Shown: positions 9,890 to 19,469, counted from the first letter of the stretch. The stretch is 64,000 bases of DNA from JAJYSO01 sp964451785 (GCA_964451785.1 CAYVJG010000010.1:1-64000), one strand, 5' to 3'. Program-made: numbers and translations. Notes: a model not told the origin generated them from the sequence alone.

Positions 9890-10897
9890 ATGAGATATGC
9901 CCTTTATTTTTGTTTAGCCTTGAGTTTATTGTTGGTTAGTTGTAAAGATGCGCCTTCAGATAAGGAAGAACAACCACAACTCATTTTACCGTCTTCATCC
10001 GGATCTGTCAATCATCTAGCCATTGTTATTGATGATTCACTCTGGAAAGGAGATGTAGGAGAAGTTTTAAGAGAAGAATTAACAGCTCCTGTCCCAGGCT
10101 TACCTCAAGAAGAACCTTTGTTTTCGCTTAGTCATTTGCCGACTAAAACCTTTTCTGGATTCACCAAGCGCAGCCGTATTTTTGTGCAAGTGAAACCGAG
10201 TAAACACCCAGAATTTAAAATTGCTCAAGATACGTTTGCCGCTCCACAAACAGGAGTGTTTATAAGTGCTCCAACAACTAAACAGGTGAAAGCGCTTATT
10301 AAAAAGAACGCTAAAAAAATGATTCGTGCGCTTAAAGCACGTGAAATTTTAGCTACTCAAAACCGCATAGAAAATTCACTGTTAAAGACAGATATTTTAA
10401 AAAAGGAATTTGGCATTACCATGAATATTCCAACAGCTTATCGTTACGCTGTTCAAAAAGATGGTTTTGTGTGGATTAGAAGAGATATTCCTCATGGGAG
10501 TATGGAGATTTTGGTATATGAACTTCCACTTTCAGCCATTAGCACTCAAGATACAGCAGTGGTAAAGGATATTATAAAAGAGCGCGATTCTATAGGGAAA
10601 AAATACATCCCCGGCCCGCGTGAAGGTACTTATATGATTACTGAAAAAGCCTATATGCCTTTCTTGTTTCACACCAAAGTTGACGGTCATCCTGCCTATC
10701 TCACAATGGGTAATTGGACCGTAAAGGATGCTTTTATGGCCGGTCCATTTGTTAATTATGTTATTCGTGATAAGGCTAATAACCGCTATTTAGCAGTCGA
10801 TGGGTTTGTCTTTAAACCGCAAGCGCCTACAAAGCGCGATAATATGTTTGAACTAAAAGCTATTTTTGAGTCGATTCAGTTTTTAAATGAAAACTGA
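9890..10897 (+). CDS. DUF4837 family lipoprotein
   Basis: The signal peptide ends in a lipobox (LLLVSC, Cys near residue 18), so it is a lipoprotein. The remainder fits the Bacteroidota-specific DUF4837 family: a first half with a Gly/Asp-rich nucleotide-like strand pattern (VIDDSLWKGDVGEVLREEL) and a second half containing WIRRDIPHGSMEILVYE and a PGPREGTYM segment. Function unknown. It follows mltD by 26 bases, and DUF4837 genes often neighbour lytic transglycosylases, which suggests an envelope role. A strong terminator lies 20 bases downstream. Confidence 0.85.
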   Translation: MRYALYFCLALSLLLVSCKDAPSDKEEQPQLILPSSSGSVNHLAIVIDDSLWKGDVGEVLREELTAPVPGLPQEEPLFSLSHLPTKTFSGFTKRSRIFVQVKPSKHPEFKIAQDTFAAPQTGVFISAPTTKQVKALIKKNAKKMIRALKAREILATQNRIENSLLKTDILKKEFGITMNIPTAYRYAVQKDGFVWIRRDIPHGSMEILVYELPLSAISTQDTAVVKDIIKERDSIGKKYIPGPREGTYMITEKAYMPFLFHTKVDGHPAYLTMGNWTVKDAFMAGPFVNYVIRDKANNRYLAVDGFVFKPQAPTKRDNMFELKAIFESIQFLNEN

Positions 10898-10916
10898 AAT
10901 CAAATCTAAATCTATA

Positions 10917-10946
10917 AAAAATGACCTCCATTGTGAGGTCATTTTT
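10917..10946. terminator. Bidirectional terminator
   Basis: Arms AAAAATGACCTC and GAGGTCATTTTT pair perfectly over 12 bases around a 6-base loop, A-tracted on the left and T-tracted on the right. It serves the DUF4837 gene and the convergent secreted hypothetical gene. Confidence 0.85.
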
Positions 10947-10960
10947 ATTTCCATTATGTT

Positions 10961-11722
10961 CTAGTTCTTGATAATGATATTGGTTTTGTCAACCCCGGTA
11001 TTGCCTGTTACAGCATCATACGCGTATATGACCAGCGTATAATTTCCGGAAGTTAATGCGGTGTGCCCCACAAAGGTATTGACGGATTCACCAAGCTGTA
11101 AACTTACCGATTTGATTAGCTTATTTTGGTTGTAAAATAAAGCTTTCACTTCATAATCCTCAGCATTCCACAAACCGCCTTTACTGATGGTACAACCACA
11201 CATCATAGTGATGTTAGCTTTGATTGTAAAATCTGTATCAGCCTCTAATTTTTGATGGCGCTGTGGGAGGAGTACATCGACAATAAATCCGGGGATTTCA
11301 AGCATAATGCCATCACCCAAAATATCTTTGTTTGGAATAGCCCAAATTTGGGTGCTACTCACCACGCGCGCTTGACGAGCTTGCAGAGGCGAGTGGGCTT
11401 CAATGGTTAAAAGTGTAGGTTTGTCTAGCTGTAGATTAGCTAAAAATCCTGCTGTTTTAGCGTCGCTTAAGCGTTGATGGCGTTGATGAGCTTGCTGCAT
11501 AATTACTTTGGTATTACCTGTGCTTCCGGCTGTAACCCCTTTAGCCAAGAGTTCGTCAGTCATCGCATTTTTGATGTAAATTTGAGCACCCCCAATTGAA
11601 CTGCCTACAAATTTGGCATCTTTTGCTTTGGCTCTAACCATAATTTTTGTGTTTTGCGCGTGCAATTGTACGCTGCTAATCATCATAACTAATCCTAATA
11701 ATAGAGAAGAAATTATTCGCAT
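10961..11722 (-). CDS. Secreted hypothetical protein, 253 aa
   Basis: Not a family I can name. A clear Sec signal peptide is present (MRIISSLLLGLVMMISSVQLHAQ, cleavage near residue 22). The mature part is beta-rich, with no membrane segment. It contains a His/Gln-rich stretch (QQAHQRHQR near residue 75) and a Cys pair in MMCGCTISKGGLW (about 173-185). The C-terminus (SGNYTLVIYAYDAVTGNTG) looks like an Ig-like or carbohydrate-binding strand pattern. Single gene, convergent with DUF4837. Periplasmic or surface location is inferred from the signal peptide only. Confidence 0.75.
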   Translation of the reverse strand: MRIISSLLLGLVMMISSVQLHAQNTKIMVRAKAKDAKFVGSSIGGAQIYIKNAMTDELLAKGVTAGSTGNTKVIMQQAHQRHQRLSDAKTAGFLANLQLDKPTLLTIEAHSPLQARQARVVSSTQIWAIPNKDILGDGIMLEIPGFIVDVLLPQRHQKLEADTDFTIKANITMMCGCTISKGGLWNAEDYEVKALFYNQNKLIKSVSLQLGESVNTFVGHTALTSGNYTLVIYAYDAVTGNTGVDKTNIIIKN

Positions 11723-11857
11723 AAATTACTGTTTTAATGAGCTTCAAAATAGCTTAATTTTAGTCAAATGAACATACTAAAGGAATGTTTTTAGTGTTAA
11801 TTTATACGTAGAACTTTAAAAGTACGTTACTTTGCAATCTAGATTAAACCAAAAAGC

Positions 11858-14164
11858 ATGGCAAAAAAAATTCTAAAAAGACCTTGGGTAAAATGGCCTT
11901 TGCGTATAATTCTTCTAGGCATACTCATGTGCTTTGGACTTTACGGAAGTATTTATCTTGGTTTTTGGGGAAAGTTACCAACTGAATCTGAGTTAGCCGA
12001 TTTGTCACAAATGCAAGCCTCAACGGTTTATGATGTCAACGGGCAGCTCATCGGGAAATATTACATTACAGATCGTGCTTCTATAACTTATGAGGATTTG
12101 CCAAAGCACTTAATCAATGCTTTAATTGCTACTGAAGACGCGCGTTTTTATGAACACAATGGCATAGATAAGCGCAGTTTATTACGCGTGTTTTTTAAAA
12201 CTATTTTGATGGGTGATGACTCATCAGGTGGAGGAAGTACCATCACTTTGCAGTTGGCTAAAAACCTGTATGGGCGTAAGGATTATGGCTTTTTGAGTTT
12301 GGTGATTAATAAATTGCGGGAGAGTTTTGTAGCCCGTCGATTAGAAGAGGTGTATTCTAAAAATGAAATTCTTACCCTTTATTTTAATACAGTTCCCTTT
12401 AGTGGAAATACCTATGGTATAGAAAGTGCCGCTCAAAAATTTTTTAATGTAGATACCGAAGATTTAAGCTTAAGTCAATCAGCAACTTTGGTGGGCACAC
12501 TCAAGGCCAACCACAGTTTTAATCCGCGTTTATTTCCTGAGCGCAGTCAATTGCGTCGCGATGTGGTGTTGACGCAGATGGTGAAGTACGGCTATATTTC
12601 AGAAGGCGAAGCTCAAGCCGTTATGAGACAAAAGATTGACTTAAATTTTCGCAACTATTCTTCAGGGAATGGTATCGCGCCCTACTTTAGAGAGCAAGTG
12701 CGTCAACAAGTAGAACAAATTTTAAGAGATAAAGCCTACCGTAAATCTGATGGTTCAGCCTATGATTTGCTAAAAGATGGCTTAAAAATATACACCACTC
12801 TTGATGCTGACATGCAGCACTATGCTGAAGAAGCCATGCGGGAGCACATGCAAAAATTGCAGAAACAATTTGAACAAGCTCATGCCAGTCGCGCGCCATG
12901 GCGTATAGAATCACCTATCTTTCAGCAACAACTTAAACATTTAAAACGCTATCAAGTACTAAAGAAAAAAGGACTTTCTGAAAATGAGATCATTGATTCG
13001 CTGAGCCAAAAGTATCCCATGGAGGTGTTTACCTGGAGCGGAGATAAAGTAGAAGAATTGTCGACTATTGATAGCTTGCAACACTACCTCAAGTTTTTAA
13101 GTGCGGGATTTGTAGCTTTAGATCCACATTCTGGAGCGGTACGCGCGTATATTGGTGGTATAGATTACAATTACTTTCAATATGATCACGTGGTACAAAG
13201 TCGCCGTGAAGTAGGATCTGTTTTTAAACCTTTTGTCTATACAGCCGCTCTAGAAGATGGACTAGAACCTTGTGATTATATTTCTGCACGAGTAGTGACC
13301 TATAAAGATCGAGACAACTGGACGCCTAAAAATGCAGGACACGAGATTGATCCTGATACTGAATATTCGTTAACCGCGGCTTTAAGTCAATCGCTAAATA
13401 CCATTGCCGTCAAGGTATTACGCCAAACCGGTATTCAAAATGTCATTGATCAGGTACATAAAATGGGAATTGACCAAAAGATAGAGCGAGTGCCGTCAAT
13501 AGCCTTAGGGATTTCTGACATTCGTGTTATTGATATGGCTCAGGCCTATACCACATACCTCAATGAGAGCAAACCAGTTCAACCCTTTTTTATTACCAAA
13601 ATAGAAGATAAAAATGGACAATTGATCGCACAGTTTAAACCTGATTATACTGCTAAACCTGCTTTTAGTGAGCGCACACGCCAGATAATGGTTGAGATGT
13701 TACAAAAAGTCGTTAATGAAGGCACGGGGCGTCGTTTGCGTTACCGCTATGGGTTTAAAAATGATTTGGGAGGCAAAACCGGAACAACCCAAAATAACAC
13801 CGATGGTTGGTTTATTGGATTGTTGCCTGATTTAGTAACTGTAACCTGGGTAGGGCATGACAATCATCAAATTAAATTTAGGAGAATGGCTGTTGGGCAA
13901 GGCGCCAATTCAGCCTTACCTATTTTTGCCGAATTTTTACAAAATTTAAATCACGACCGTCAATTTGATAAGTTGACAAAAGCGCGCTTTAAAAATCCAT
14001 CTGCTGAAGTTAGAGCCGCAATGGATTGCCCGCCAACACATCGTGAAGGGTTTTTTGACCGCCTCTTTCACAAAGATAAAGCAACTAAAAAATTTGAAAA
14101 GGAGAAGAAAAAAAAGAAAAAGAAAAAAGGCTTTTTTCGACGCCTTTTTGGAGGGAAAGATTAG
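11858..14164 (+). CDS. mrcA: Class A penicillin-binding protein 1A
   Basis: Bifunctional peptidoglycan synthase of the inner membrane: glycosyltransferase polymerises lipid II and transpeptidase crosslinks peptides. A transmembrane helix (about 15-35) precedes the GT51 domain, with catalytic E93 in EDARFYEHNG and the GGSTITLQLAKNL motif. The transpeptidase domain has S454 in the SxxK motif SVFK, an SLN triad (SQSLN) and KTGTT at 640-644. 768 residues. The extreme C-terminus is a run of lysines followed by FFRRLFGGKD, a basic tail probably exposed to the periplasm. Closely follows a TTACTTTGC promoter-like sequence. The gene symbol is by family; PBP1A and 1B are not separable by eye. Confidence 0.92.
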   Translation: MAKKILKRPWVKWPLRIILLGILMCFGLYGSIYLGFWGKLPTESELADLSQMQASTVYDVNGQLIGKYYITDRASITYEDLPKHLINALIATEDARFYEHNGIDKRSLLRVFFKTILMGDDSSGGGSTITLQLAKNLYGRKDYGFLSLVINKLRESFVARRLEEVYSKNEILTLYFNTVPFSGNTYGIESAAQKFFNVDTEDLSLSQSATLVGTLKANHSFNPRLFPERSQLRRDVVLTQMVKYGYISEGEAQAVMRQKIDLNFRNYSSGNGIAPYFREQVRQQVEQILRDKAYRKSDGSAYDLLKDGLKIYTTLDADMQHYAEEAMREHMQKLQKQFEQAHASRAPWRIESPIFQQQLKHLKRYQVLKKKGLSENEIIDSLSQKYPMEVFTWSGDKVEELSTIDSLQHYLKFLSAGFVALDPHSGAVRAYIGGIDYNYFQYDHVVQSRREVGSVFKPFVYTAALEDGLEPCDYISARVVTYKDRDNWTPKNAGHEIDPDTEYSLTAALSQSLNTIAVKVLRQTGIQNVIDQVHKMGIDQKIERVPSIALGISDIRVIDMAQAYTTYLNESKPVQPFFITKIEDKNGQLIAQFKPDYTAKPAFSERTRQIMVEMLQKVVNEGTGRRLRYRYGFKNDLGGKTGTTQNNTDGWFIGLLPDLVTVTWVGHDNHQIKFRRMAVGQGANSALPIFAEFLQNLNHDRQFDKLTKARFKNPSAEVRAAMDCPPTHREGFFDRLFHKDKATKKFEKEKKKKKKKKGFFRRLFGGKD

Positions 14165-14238
14165 ATAAAAATAGAAGATATAACACTGTTGACAAGTAAA
14201 ATAATCTTATCTTGGCGCTTTTCTTAAAAAATGTATTT

Positions 14239-15369
14239 ATGAGTTCTGTTAAGTGTGAGTATGTCCCTTGGATTGATTTGTTGCGTATTGTGTCTTGTTT
14301 TATGGTGTTAATCAGTCATAGTTGTGATCCTTTTGTCGGACCATTTGATGGCAGTGATAGCTTTGTAACAGGGGTGTTTTGGGGCAGTTTAGTGCGCTCA
14401 TGCGTACCACTTTTTATAATGATGTCAGGCATTTTATTATTTCCTGTCCATACAGATCTCTCAACCTTTTATAGCAAACGTATTAAGCGAGTAGTGGTGC
14501 CATTAGTGTTTTGGTCTATCGTGTTACCGCTTTGTTTTTATGCCTATCTCAATCTCAAAAGTGGTAGTGGCAATGTGTTGATTGATATGGAAAACCATTC
14601 ACTACAAGCTACATTTGTCAAAATTTATACGGCAGTGTTTAACTTTAATCACGACACAACTCCGTTGTGGTACATCTATATGTTGATAGGAGTTTATCTT
14701 ATTATTCCCATTTTTGGAGTTTGGTTACAACAAGCCAGCAAGAAAGATATGAAAGTATTTTTGGGTTTGTGGGGCATTTCACTATTCATTCCTTATGTCA
14801 AAATATTGGCTCCTTTGGCAGGTTATATTGGCAACTGGGGCAATATGGGTGTTTGGGGTGTGAGCAACTGGAATGAGTTCGGTACATTTTATTATTTTTC
14901 AGGATTTGTGGGCTACATTGTGCTGGCCTATTACCTGATGAAATTTCCGCTTAACTGGTCGTGGAAAAAAACCTGGGCTGTAGCCATTCCAACCTTTGCT
15001 GTTGGGTATTTCATTACATTTTTATCGTTTTTAACCATTCAAGAGTATTTTCCTGGCGAAGTGGCTACACTCGAGTTAGTGTGGTATTTCTGTAATATCA
15101 ATGTGGCTATGATGACGTTTGCTCTGTTTATCATATTTCAAAAGGTCAAACTTAAACCTTCACTATGGCTCAAACGCGTAGCCGGCGCTACTTTTGGAAT
15201 TTACCTGTGTCACTTCATTTTTGTGCAGATGTTTATCGATGCGTTCTTGCCACAAGACTTGCCTACAACTGTAAAAATATTAAGTATAGCAGTATTGGGA
15301 TTTGGACTTAGTTATCTAGTGACGCGCTTACTAGAATCAAATAAGTTGACTCGAAGATTTGTGAAGTAA
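14239..15369 (+). CDS. Acyltransferase 3 family membrane protein
   Basis: Integral membrane acyltransferase family (OafA/WecH-like), usually O-acetylating surface or secreted sugars. Conserved start YVPWIDLLRIVSCFMVLISH contains the family Arg and the key His (VLISHS). About ten hydrophobic segments follow. The LCHFIFVQM segment near the C-terminus is typical of the family. I start at the ATG at 14239 rather than the TTG nine codons earlier, because the conserved region begins right after it. Acceptor unknown. It sits 74 bases after the penicillin-binding protein gene; modification of an envelope glycan is plausible but not shown. Confidence 0.85.
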   Translation: MSSVKCEYVPWIDLLRIVSCFMVLISHSCDPFVGPFDGSDSFVTGVFWGSLVRSCVPLFIMMSGILLFPVHTDLSTFYSKRIKRVVVPLVFWSIVLPLCFYAYLNLKSGSGNVLIDMENHSLQATFVKIYTAVFNFNHDTTPLWYIYMLIGVYLIIPIFGVWLQQASKKDMKVFLGLWGISLFIPYVKILAPLAGYIGNWGNMGVWGVSNWNEFGTFYYFSGFVGYIVLAYYLMKFPLNWSWKKTWAVAIPTFAVGYFITFLSFLTIQEYFPGEVATLELVWYFCNINVAMMTFALFIIFQKVKLKPSLWLKRVAGATFGIYLCHFIFVQMFIDAFLPQDLPTTVKILSIAVLGFGLSYLVTRLLESNKLTRRFVK

Positions 15370-15452
15370 TGTGATTTTTAGCCGGCTAGTGCCTTGCAGG
15401 TATGGATTTAAAAACAAGAGTTTTTGAGCTGTGAAAATGTCGCTTAAAACTG

Positions 15453-15460
15453 TACCTTTG
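15453..15460 (+). promoter_or_regulatory. TAnnTTTG -7 box for truA
   Basis: TACCTTTG matches the consensus exactly and sits 22 bases before the TTG start of truA, implying a leader of about 16 bases. Confidence 0.55.
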
Positions 15461-15482
15461 CAAATCTAAAAACGGATAAAAT

Positions 15483-16229
15483 TTGCGATTTTTTATTGAT
15501 TTAGCTTACGATGGTGCTACTTTTCACGGCTGGCAGAAGCAACCCAATGCTTGCACTGTTCAGGAAACACTAGAAACGCTTTTGGCAAAAGTGTTTAGAA
15601 CAGAAGTGCCTGTGGTGGGAGCAGGACGTACGGATACAGGAGTGCATGCTAAACAATTGATAGCTCATTTTGATTGGCATCAAGAGATTGATGCAGCGCA
15701 TTTAATCTACAAGCTTAATCGCATGTTGCCGGCAGCTATAGCTATAAAATCTATTTATAGAGTAAAAGATGACGCTCACGCACGTTTTGATGCATTATCA
15801 CGCGAGTATAAATACTATATTTCGCTATCTAAAAATCCATTTACAGCAGCCTTTTCGTGTTTAGAGCAACGTTCTATTAAGGTAGATTTAATGACTAAAG
15901 CTTGTGCTTATTTATTGAATCACAGAGATTTTCAATGCTTTTCAAAGGTAAAAACCGATGTAAAGACGTATAATTGTACTATTGAATACGCCTTTTGGGA
16001 GCAAGATGCTGATCAACTCATATTTACAATTAAAGCTGATCGCTTTTTGCGTAATATGGTGCGCGCTATTGTCGGTACTTTAGTCGAAATTGGTCTGCAG
16101 AAACGACCTGTTGAGGATATGCAACGTATCTTAAACAGTAAAGACCGTTGTCAAGCTGGAAAATCGATTGCTGCTAAAGGTTTATTTTTAACTGAAATTG
16201 TCTATCCACAATCTATAACCCAGTTCTAG
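15483..16229 (+). CDS. truA: tRNA pseudouridine(38-40) synthase
   Basis: Converts uridines 38-40 of tRNA anticodon stems to pseudouridine. Catalytic Asp is D51 in GAGRTDTGVHA; the FHGWQKQPN and RFLRNMVRAIVGTLVEIG blocks are typical. 248 residues. The start is TTG: an in-frame stop lies two codons upstream and homologues begin with M-R-(F/Y)-F-I-x-L-A-Y, so no ATG is available. The weak start codon is odd for a housekeeping gene. It is followed after 2 bases by an ABC exporter gene, so the two are co-transcribed. Confidence 0.95.
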   Translation: MRFFIDLAYDGATFHGWQKQPNACTVQETLETLLAKVFRTEVPVVGAGRTDTGVHAKQLIAHFDWHQEIDAAHLIYKLNRMLPAAIAIKSIYRVKDDAHARFDALSREYKYYISLSKNPFTAAFSCLEQRSIKVDLMTKACAYLLNHRDFQCFSKVKTDVKTYNCTIEYAFWEQDADQLIFTIKADRFLRNMVRAIVGTLVEIGLQKRPVEDMQRILNSKDRCQAGKSIAAKGLFLTEIVYPQSITQF

Positions 16230-16231
16230 TA

Positions 16232-18001
16232 ATGGCTTCAACAACAGGAAATATTTTTGATCTGAAGTTGTTTAAACGACTGATGAAGTATACAAACCCC
16301 TACAAAAAGACATTCTACTTTGTGGCGGGGTCGGCTATATTACTTTCTTTTTTAGGAGTAGTTCGTCCTTATCTAACTAAAATCACAATCGACCAGGGCA
16401 TCATTCCTAAAGATAGCGATGCCTTAAGTTATTTTATCACTTTGATGGCTGTGGCCTTAGTACTTGAGTTTATCTTTCAATTTAGTTTTATTTATTTTGC
16501 CAATTGGTTAGGGCAAACGATTGTCAAGGATATTCGCGTGAGTCTTTTTAGCCGTTTATTGGGATTTAAAAAAGAATACTTTGACAAATCAGCTGTAGGA
16601 CGCTTAGTGACCAGATCTGTCAGCGATATTGAAACGATAGCACGTATTTTTAGCGAAGGCCTGTTTATGGTGGTTAGCGACTTACTAAAAATGCTGGTGG
16701 TATTGATAGTTATGTTTTTTCAAAGTTGGGAGTTAACTTTACTCGTGATGATTATCTTGCCTTTTATTGTCTATGCAACAAAGGTATTTCAGAAAAAAAT
16801 GAAATCGGCTTTTGAAGATGTGCGCAACCAAGTGGCTAGCCTTAACACCTTTGTGCAAGAACGCTTAACCGGAATGAAAATCGTACAGATATTTGTGCGT
16901 GAACAAACGGAATATAAGCGATTTAAGGAGATTAATAATAAACACCGAAAAGCTTGGATAAGAACAGTTTGGTATAACTCTTTTTTCTTTCCTATTGCCG
17001 ATATAGCCAGTTCCATAGCCATTGGGTTAGTGGTATGGTATGGCGGGCGTCATCTTACAGGTGACTCTAGCATCAGCTTAGGGGTTATTGTCATGTTTTT
17101 ACAGTTGATTCAACTCTTATTTAGACCACTTCGTCAAATTGCAACTAAATTTAATACCATGCAGATGGGAATGGTGGCCGCCAACCGCGTGTTTAAAATT
17201 TTAGATACAGAGGCTAAGGTGCCAGATCATGGCGATACGACCATTCACAATATCTCTGGCTGTATTGAATTTGAAAATGTCAGATTTAGTTATATTCCTG
17301 ATGAAGAAGTGTTGAAAGGCATTTCGTTTAAAGCAGTTCCTGGTGAAACCATCGCTATTGTGGGCGCTACAGGTGCCGGAAAAAGTACAATCATCAATTT
17401 GCTCAGTCGATTTTATGAAATTGATAGCGGTAAAATTTTAGTCGATGGAATCGATATCCAAGACATTACTATTGAATCCTTACGCCAAGAAATAGCCGTG
17501 GTGTTACAGGATGTATTCTTGTTTGCTGATTCGATTCTAAACAATATTACCTTAGGCGATCCTTCTATTTCTAGAGAAGAAGTGATCGATTCAGCTAAAA
17601 CTATAGGGGTGCATGATTTTATCAAAAGCTTGCCGGGAGGATATGATTATAATGTCAAAGAACGCGGAGCTATGCTCTCTTCAGGACAACGTCAATTAAT
17701 ATCATTCTTACGGGCTTATGTGAGTAAACCTAGTATTTTAGTACTTGATGAAGCAACATCATCTGTTGATACCCACAGTGAACAACTCATCCAACAGGCT
17801 ACTGATAAATTGACGCAAGGGCGTACGTCAATTGTTATCGCTCATCGTTTGGCGACGATTAAGAAAGCTGACCGCATTATAGTGATGGAACAGGGCGAAA
17901 TTGTAGAGCAGGGGACGCATAAAGATTTATTGCAACTTAAAGATGGCTACTACCGCCGACTTTACGACACGCAGTTTCTCAACGTAGGCGTAGAAGTTTA
18001 A
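16232..18001 (+). CDS. ABC transporter, fused permease and ATPase (MsbA-like)
   Basis: Half-transporter of the type IV exporter fold, acting as a homodimer in the inner membrane. Six transmembrane helices occupy about residues 20-320. The nucleotide-binding domain has Walker A GATGAGKST (378-386), the signature motif LSSGQRQ, Walker B ILVLDEATSSVD and the H-loop IVIAHRL. 589 residues. Relatives in Flavobacteriia are annotated as multidrug or lipid A exporters; substrate cannot be assigned from sequence. Starts 2 bases after the truA stop. Confidence 0.93.
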   Translation: MASTTGNIFDLKLFKRLMKYTNPYKKTFYFVAGSAILLSFLGVVRPYLTKITIDQGIIPKDSDALSYFITLMAVALVLEFIFQFSFIYFANWLGQTIVKDIRVSLFSRLLGFKKEYFDKSAVGRLVTRSVSDIETIARIFSEGLFMVVSDLLKMLVVLIVMFFQSWELTLLVMIILPFIVYATKVFQKKMKSAFEDVRNQVASLNTFVQERLTGMKIVQIFVREQTEYKRFKEINNKHRKAWIRTVWYNSFFFPIADIASSIAIGLVVWYGGRHLTGDSSISLGVIVMFLQLIQLLFRPLRQIATKFNTMQMGMVAANRVFKILDTEAKVPDHGDTTIHNISGCIEFENVRFSYIPDEEVLKGISFKAVPGETIAIVGATGAGKSTIINLLSRFYEIDSGKILVDGIDIQDITIESLRQEIAVVLQDVFLFADSILNNITLGDPSISREEVIDSAKTIGVHDFIKSLPGGYDYNVKERGAMLSSGQRQLISFLRAYVSKPSILVLDEATSSVDTHSEQLIQQATDKLTQGRTSIVIAHRLATIKKADRIIVMEQGEIVEQGTHKDLLQLKDGYYRRLYDTQFLNVGVEV

Positions 18002-18305
18002 TACCGTAATGACAATTAATATAGATCAGCTTCAGCTTTTAGCTTCGCTGACCTATTTAATTGTAAACATGCGGTATGGCCAATTAAGGGAATCAATTTT
18101 TGGTTTATAAAAATTTTCACTTTACTATCATTTATTTCTCAATCCACGTGCCTTTTTAGAGGATAGTATTAATTAAAGTTTTGTAGAAGTCAATAAATTG
18201 TAAATTCGTATCAGGATTATCTAAAAATTTATCTCTAAACTGTAAACTTTTTTCAGGACGGGGCAATGTGTGACTATTCAGCTGTTTTGAAAAAAAACTG
18301 ATATT

Positions 18306-18398
18306 GAACCCACTCCGGGGTTCGCGCGTTGTTTTCGTCTAGCCCATAGCTACACTACGTTTGCTATGAGTTAATCACATTAAACTCCTACGGAGTTT
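18306..18398 (+). repeat. Interspersed hairpin module, copy B
   Basis: Stem-loops GAACCC/GGGGTTC (18306-18323), CATAGC/GCTATG (18345-18368), the linker TTAATCACATTAAA, and a perfect AAACTCC-TAC-GGAGTTT hairpin (18382-18398). Same order and spacing as copy A at 6724-6818; the linker differs by one base in 14 while the stems differ with compensating changes. Confidence 0.6.
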
Positions 18399-18511
18399 CC
18401 TCAAACCCACCTTGAAATTGTAAACTTTTTTGGTTCTACGTTGTTTTAAGTGGGTAACCAAAATTTCTTGAATAAAATAATAAGGTCAATTGTATTCAGT
18501 ATATCTATTCA

Positions 18512-18569
18512 TTACTAAGATAATAAGGTTTTGATATGAAGTCTTTTAATCCCCTTATTACCTTAGTAA
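18512..18569. repeat. Long inverted repeat
   Basis: Arms of 17 bases (18512-18528, TTACTAAGATAATAAGG, and 18553-18569) pair with one mismatch around a 24-base loop. A second, outer pair AATAAGGT/ACCTTATT (18479-18486 and 18597-18604) encloses it. No T-run follows, and the nearest upstream gene ended more than 500 bases earlier, so it is not an obvious terminator. Confidence 0.6.
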
Positions 18570-18899
18570 AAATACTGATGAGCAATAATTTACAAACCTT
18601 ATTAGCTTATTTTTGACAGATTAAAGTCATTAACATGATTAGTTTCTAAATGTCTATGATGGTTAAATTCAATTATCCACTATATTCGATATAGAGCCGA
18701 TTATTATAGCCTTGATGCATAGTCATTATTGGCTGTGTTGTCTATATATTCCACTGCCATTAATCAGTTAAGAAAAGGGGCGTTGATTCATATATTGGTG
18801 ATAATTCATGTTTTGTTTAATATTTATAAATAAAATTCCTTGTTAATATTAAAAAAATAGAGTATCTTTAAAACAAGATAATCAACAAAACCTAGATTT

Positions 18900-19469
18900 A
18901 TGGACCTCACCTATCAACATTCAGTAGAACAATGGTGGTTATCTTTAACCGCCGGGATCATTTATATCTTAATTGGGGCACTTGTATTAGTGTTTCCTAC
19001 ACCGTCTTACTCTTCATTAGCTACCTTGTATATTGCCGGGTTTGGAGTAGTAGGAATTTTAGGGATATATTACGCCGTGAGTAATCGCAAACAACTGCAA
19101 CATTGGGGATGGACATTGATGAGTGGAATCATCGATTTATCAATCACCTTTTTGTTGTTAACGACTCATGAAATTACCATGTTTATTTTGCCTATTTACG
19201 TAGGGTTTGTTTTGCTCTTCCGCTCCATAATTGGCGTGGGATTTTCAACTTACCTCGCGCATTACAAAGTGCGTAACTGGCAAATTGTATTGGCTTTATC
19301 ACTTGTAGGGATTCTCTTTTCACTCTTGATGATTTGGAATCCTTCTATAGGTGAATTTACCTTGATGATTTACACCATTATAGCTTTCTTTGCAGTAGGC
19401 TTTGCACAAGTAGGTATTGCCTATGAGCTCAAGCGCTATGAACAGCTATACGGAAAAGATGCACTTTGA
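18900..19469 (+). CDS. HdeD/DUF308-family membrane protein
   Basis: Small integral membrane protein of 189 residues with six hydrophobic segments arranged as three helical hairpins, each with G-rich turns, the layout of the HdeD (DUF308) family. The first segment, WWLSLTAGIIYILIGALVLV, is the typical start. HdeD in enterobacteria is linked to acid resistance at high cell density; in Bacteroidota the role is unknown. Single gene with a TATCTTTA promoter-like box 30 bases upstream, convergent with the EamA transporter gene. Confidence 0.75.
   Translation: MDLTYQHSVEQWWLSLTAGIIYILIGALVLVFPTPSYSSLATLYIAGFGVVGILGIYYAVSNRKQLQHWGWTLMSGIIDLSITFLLLTTHEITMFILPIYVGFVLLFRSIIGVGFSTYLAHYKVRNWQIVLALSLVGILFSLLMIWNPSIGEFTLMIYTIIAFFAVGFAQVGIAYELKRYEQLYGKDAL

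Larger units (their letters stand above)
18002..18899. other. 898-base gene-free region with repeats
   Basis: No reading frame of credible composition. A weak stem-loop just after the exporter gene (18026-18051, TCAGC/CTGA) may end its transcript. The region then holds the second hairpin module (18306-18398), bracketed by a 13-base direct repeat TGTAAACTTTTTT (18241-18253 and 18419-18431), and a nested inverted repeat (18479-18604). A near-consensus -7 box TATCTTTA (18863-18870) precedes the next gene. No gene relic could be recognised. Confidence 0.55.

Noticed and set aside
18241..18431. 13-base direct repeats TGTAAACTTTTTT flanking hairpin module B, as possible target duplications of a mobile unit.
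   Set aside because: The repeats lie 50 or more bases from the module edges on the left and 20 on the right, module A has no equivalent, and AT-rich 13-mers recur easily.
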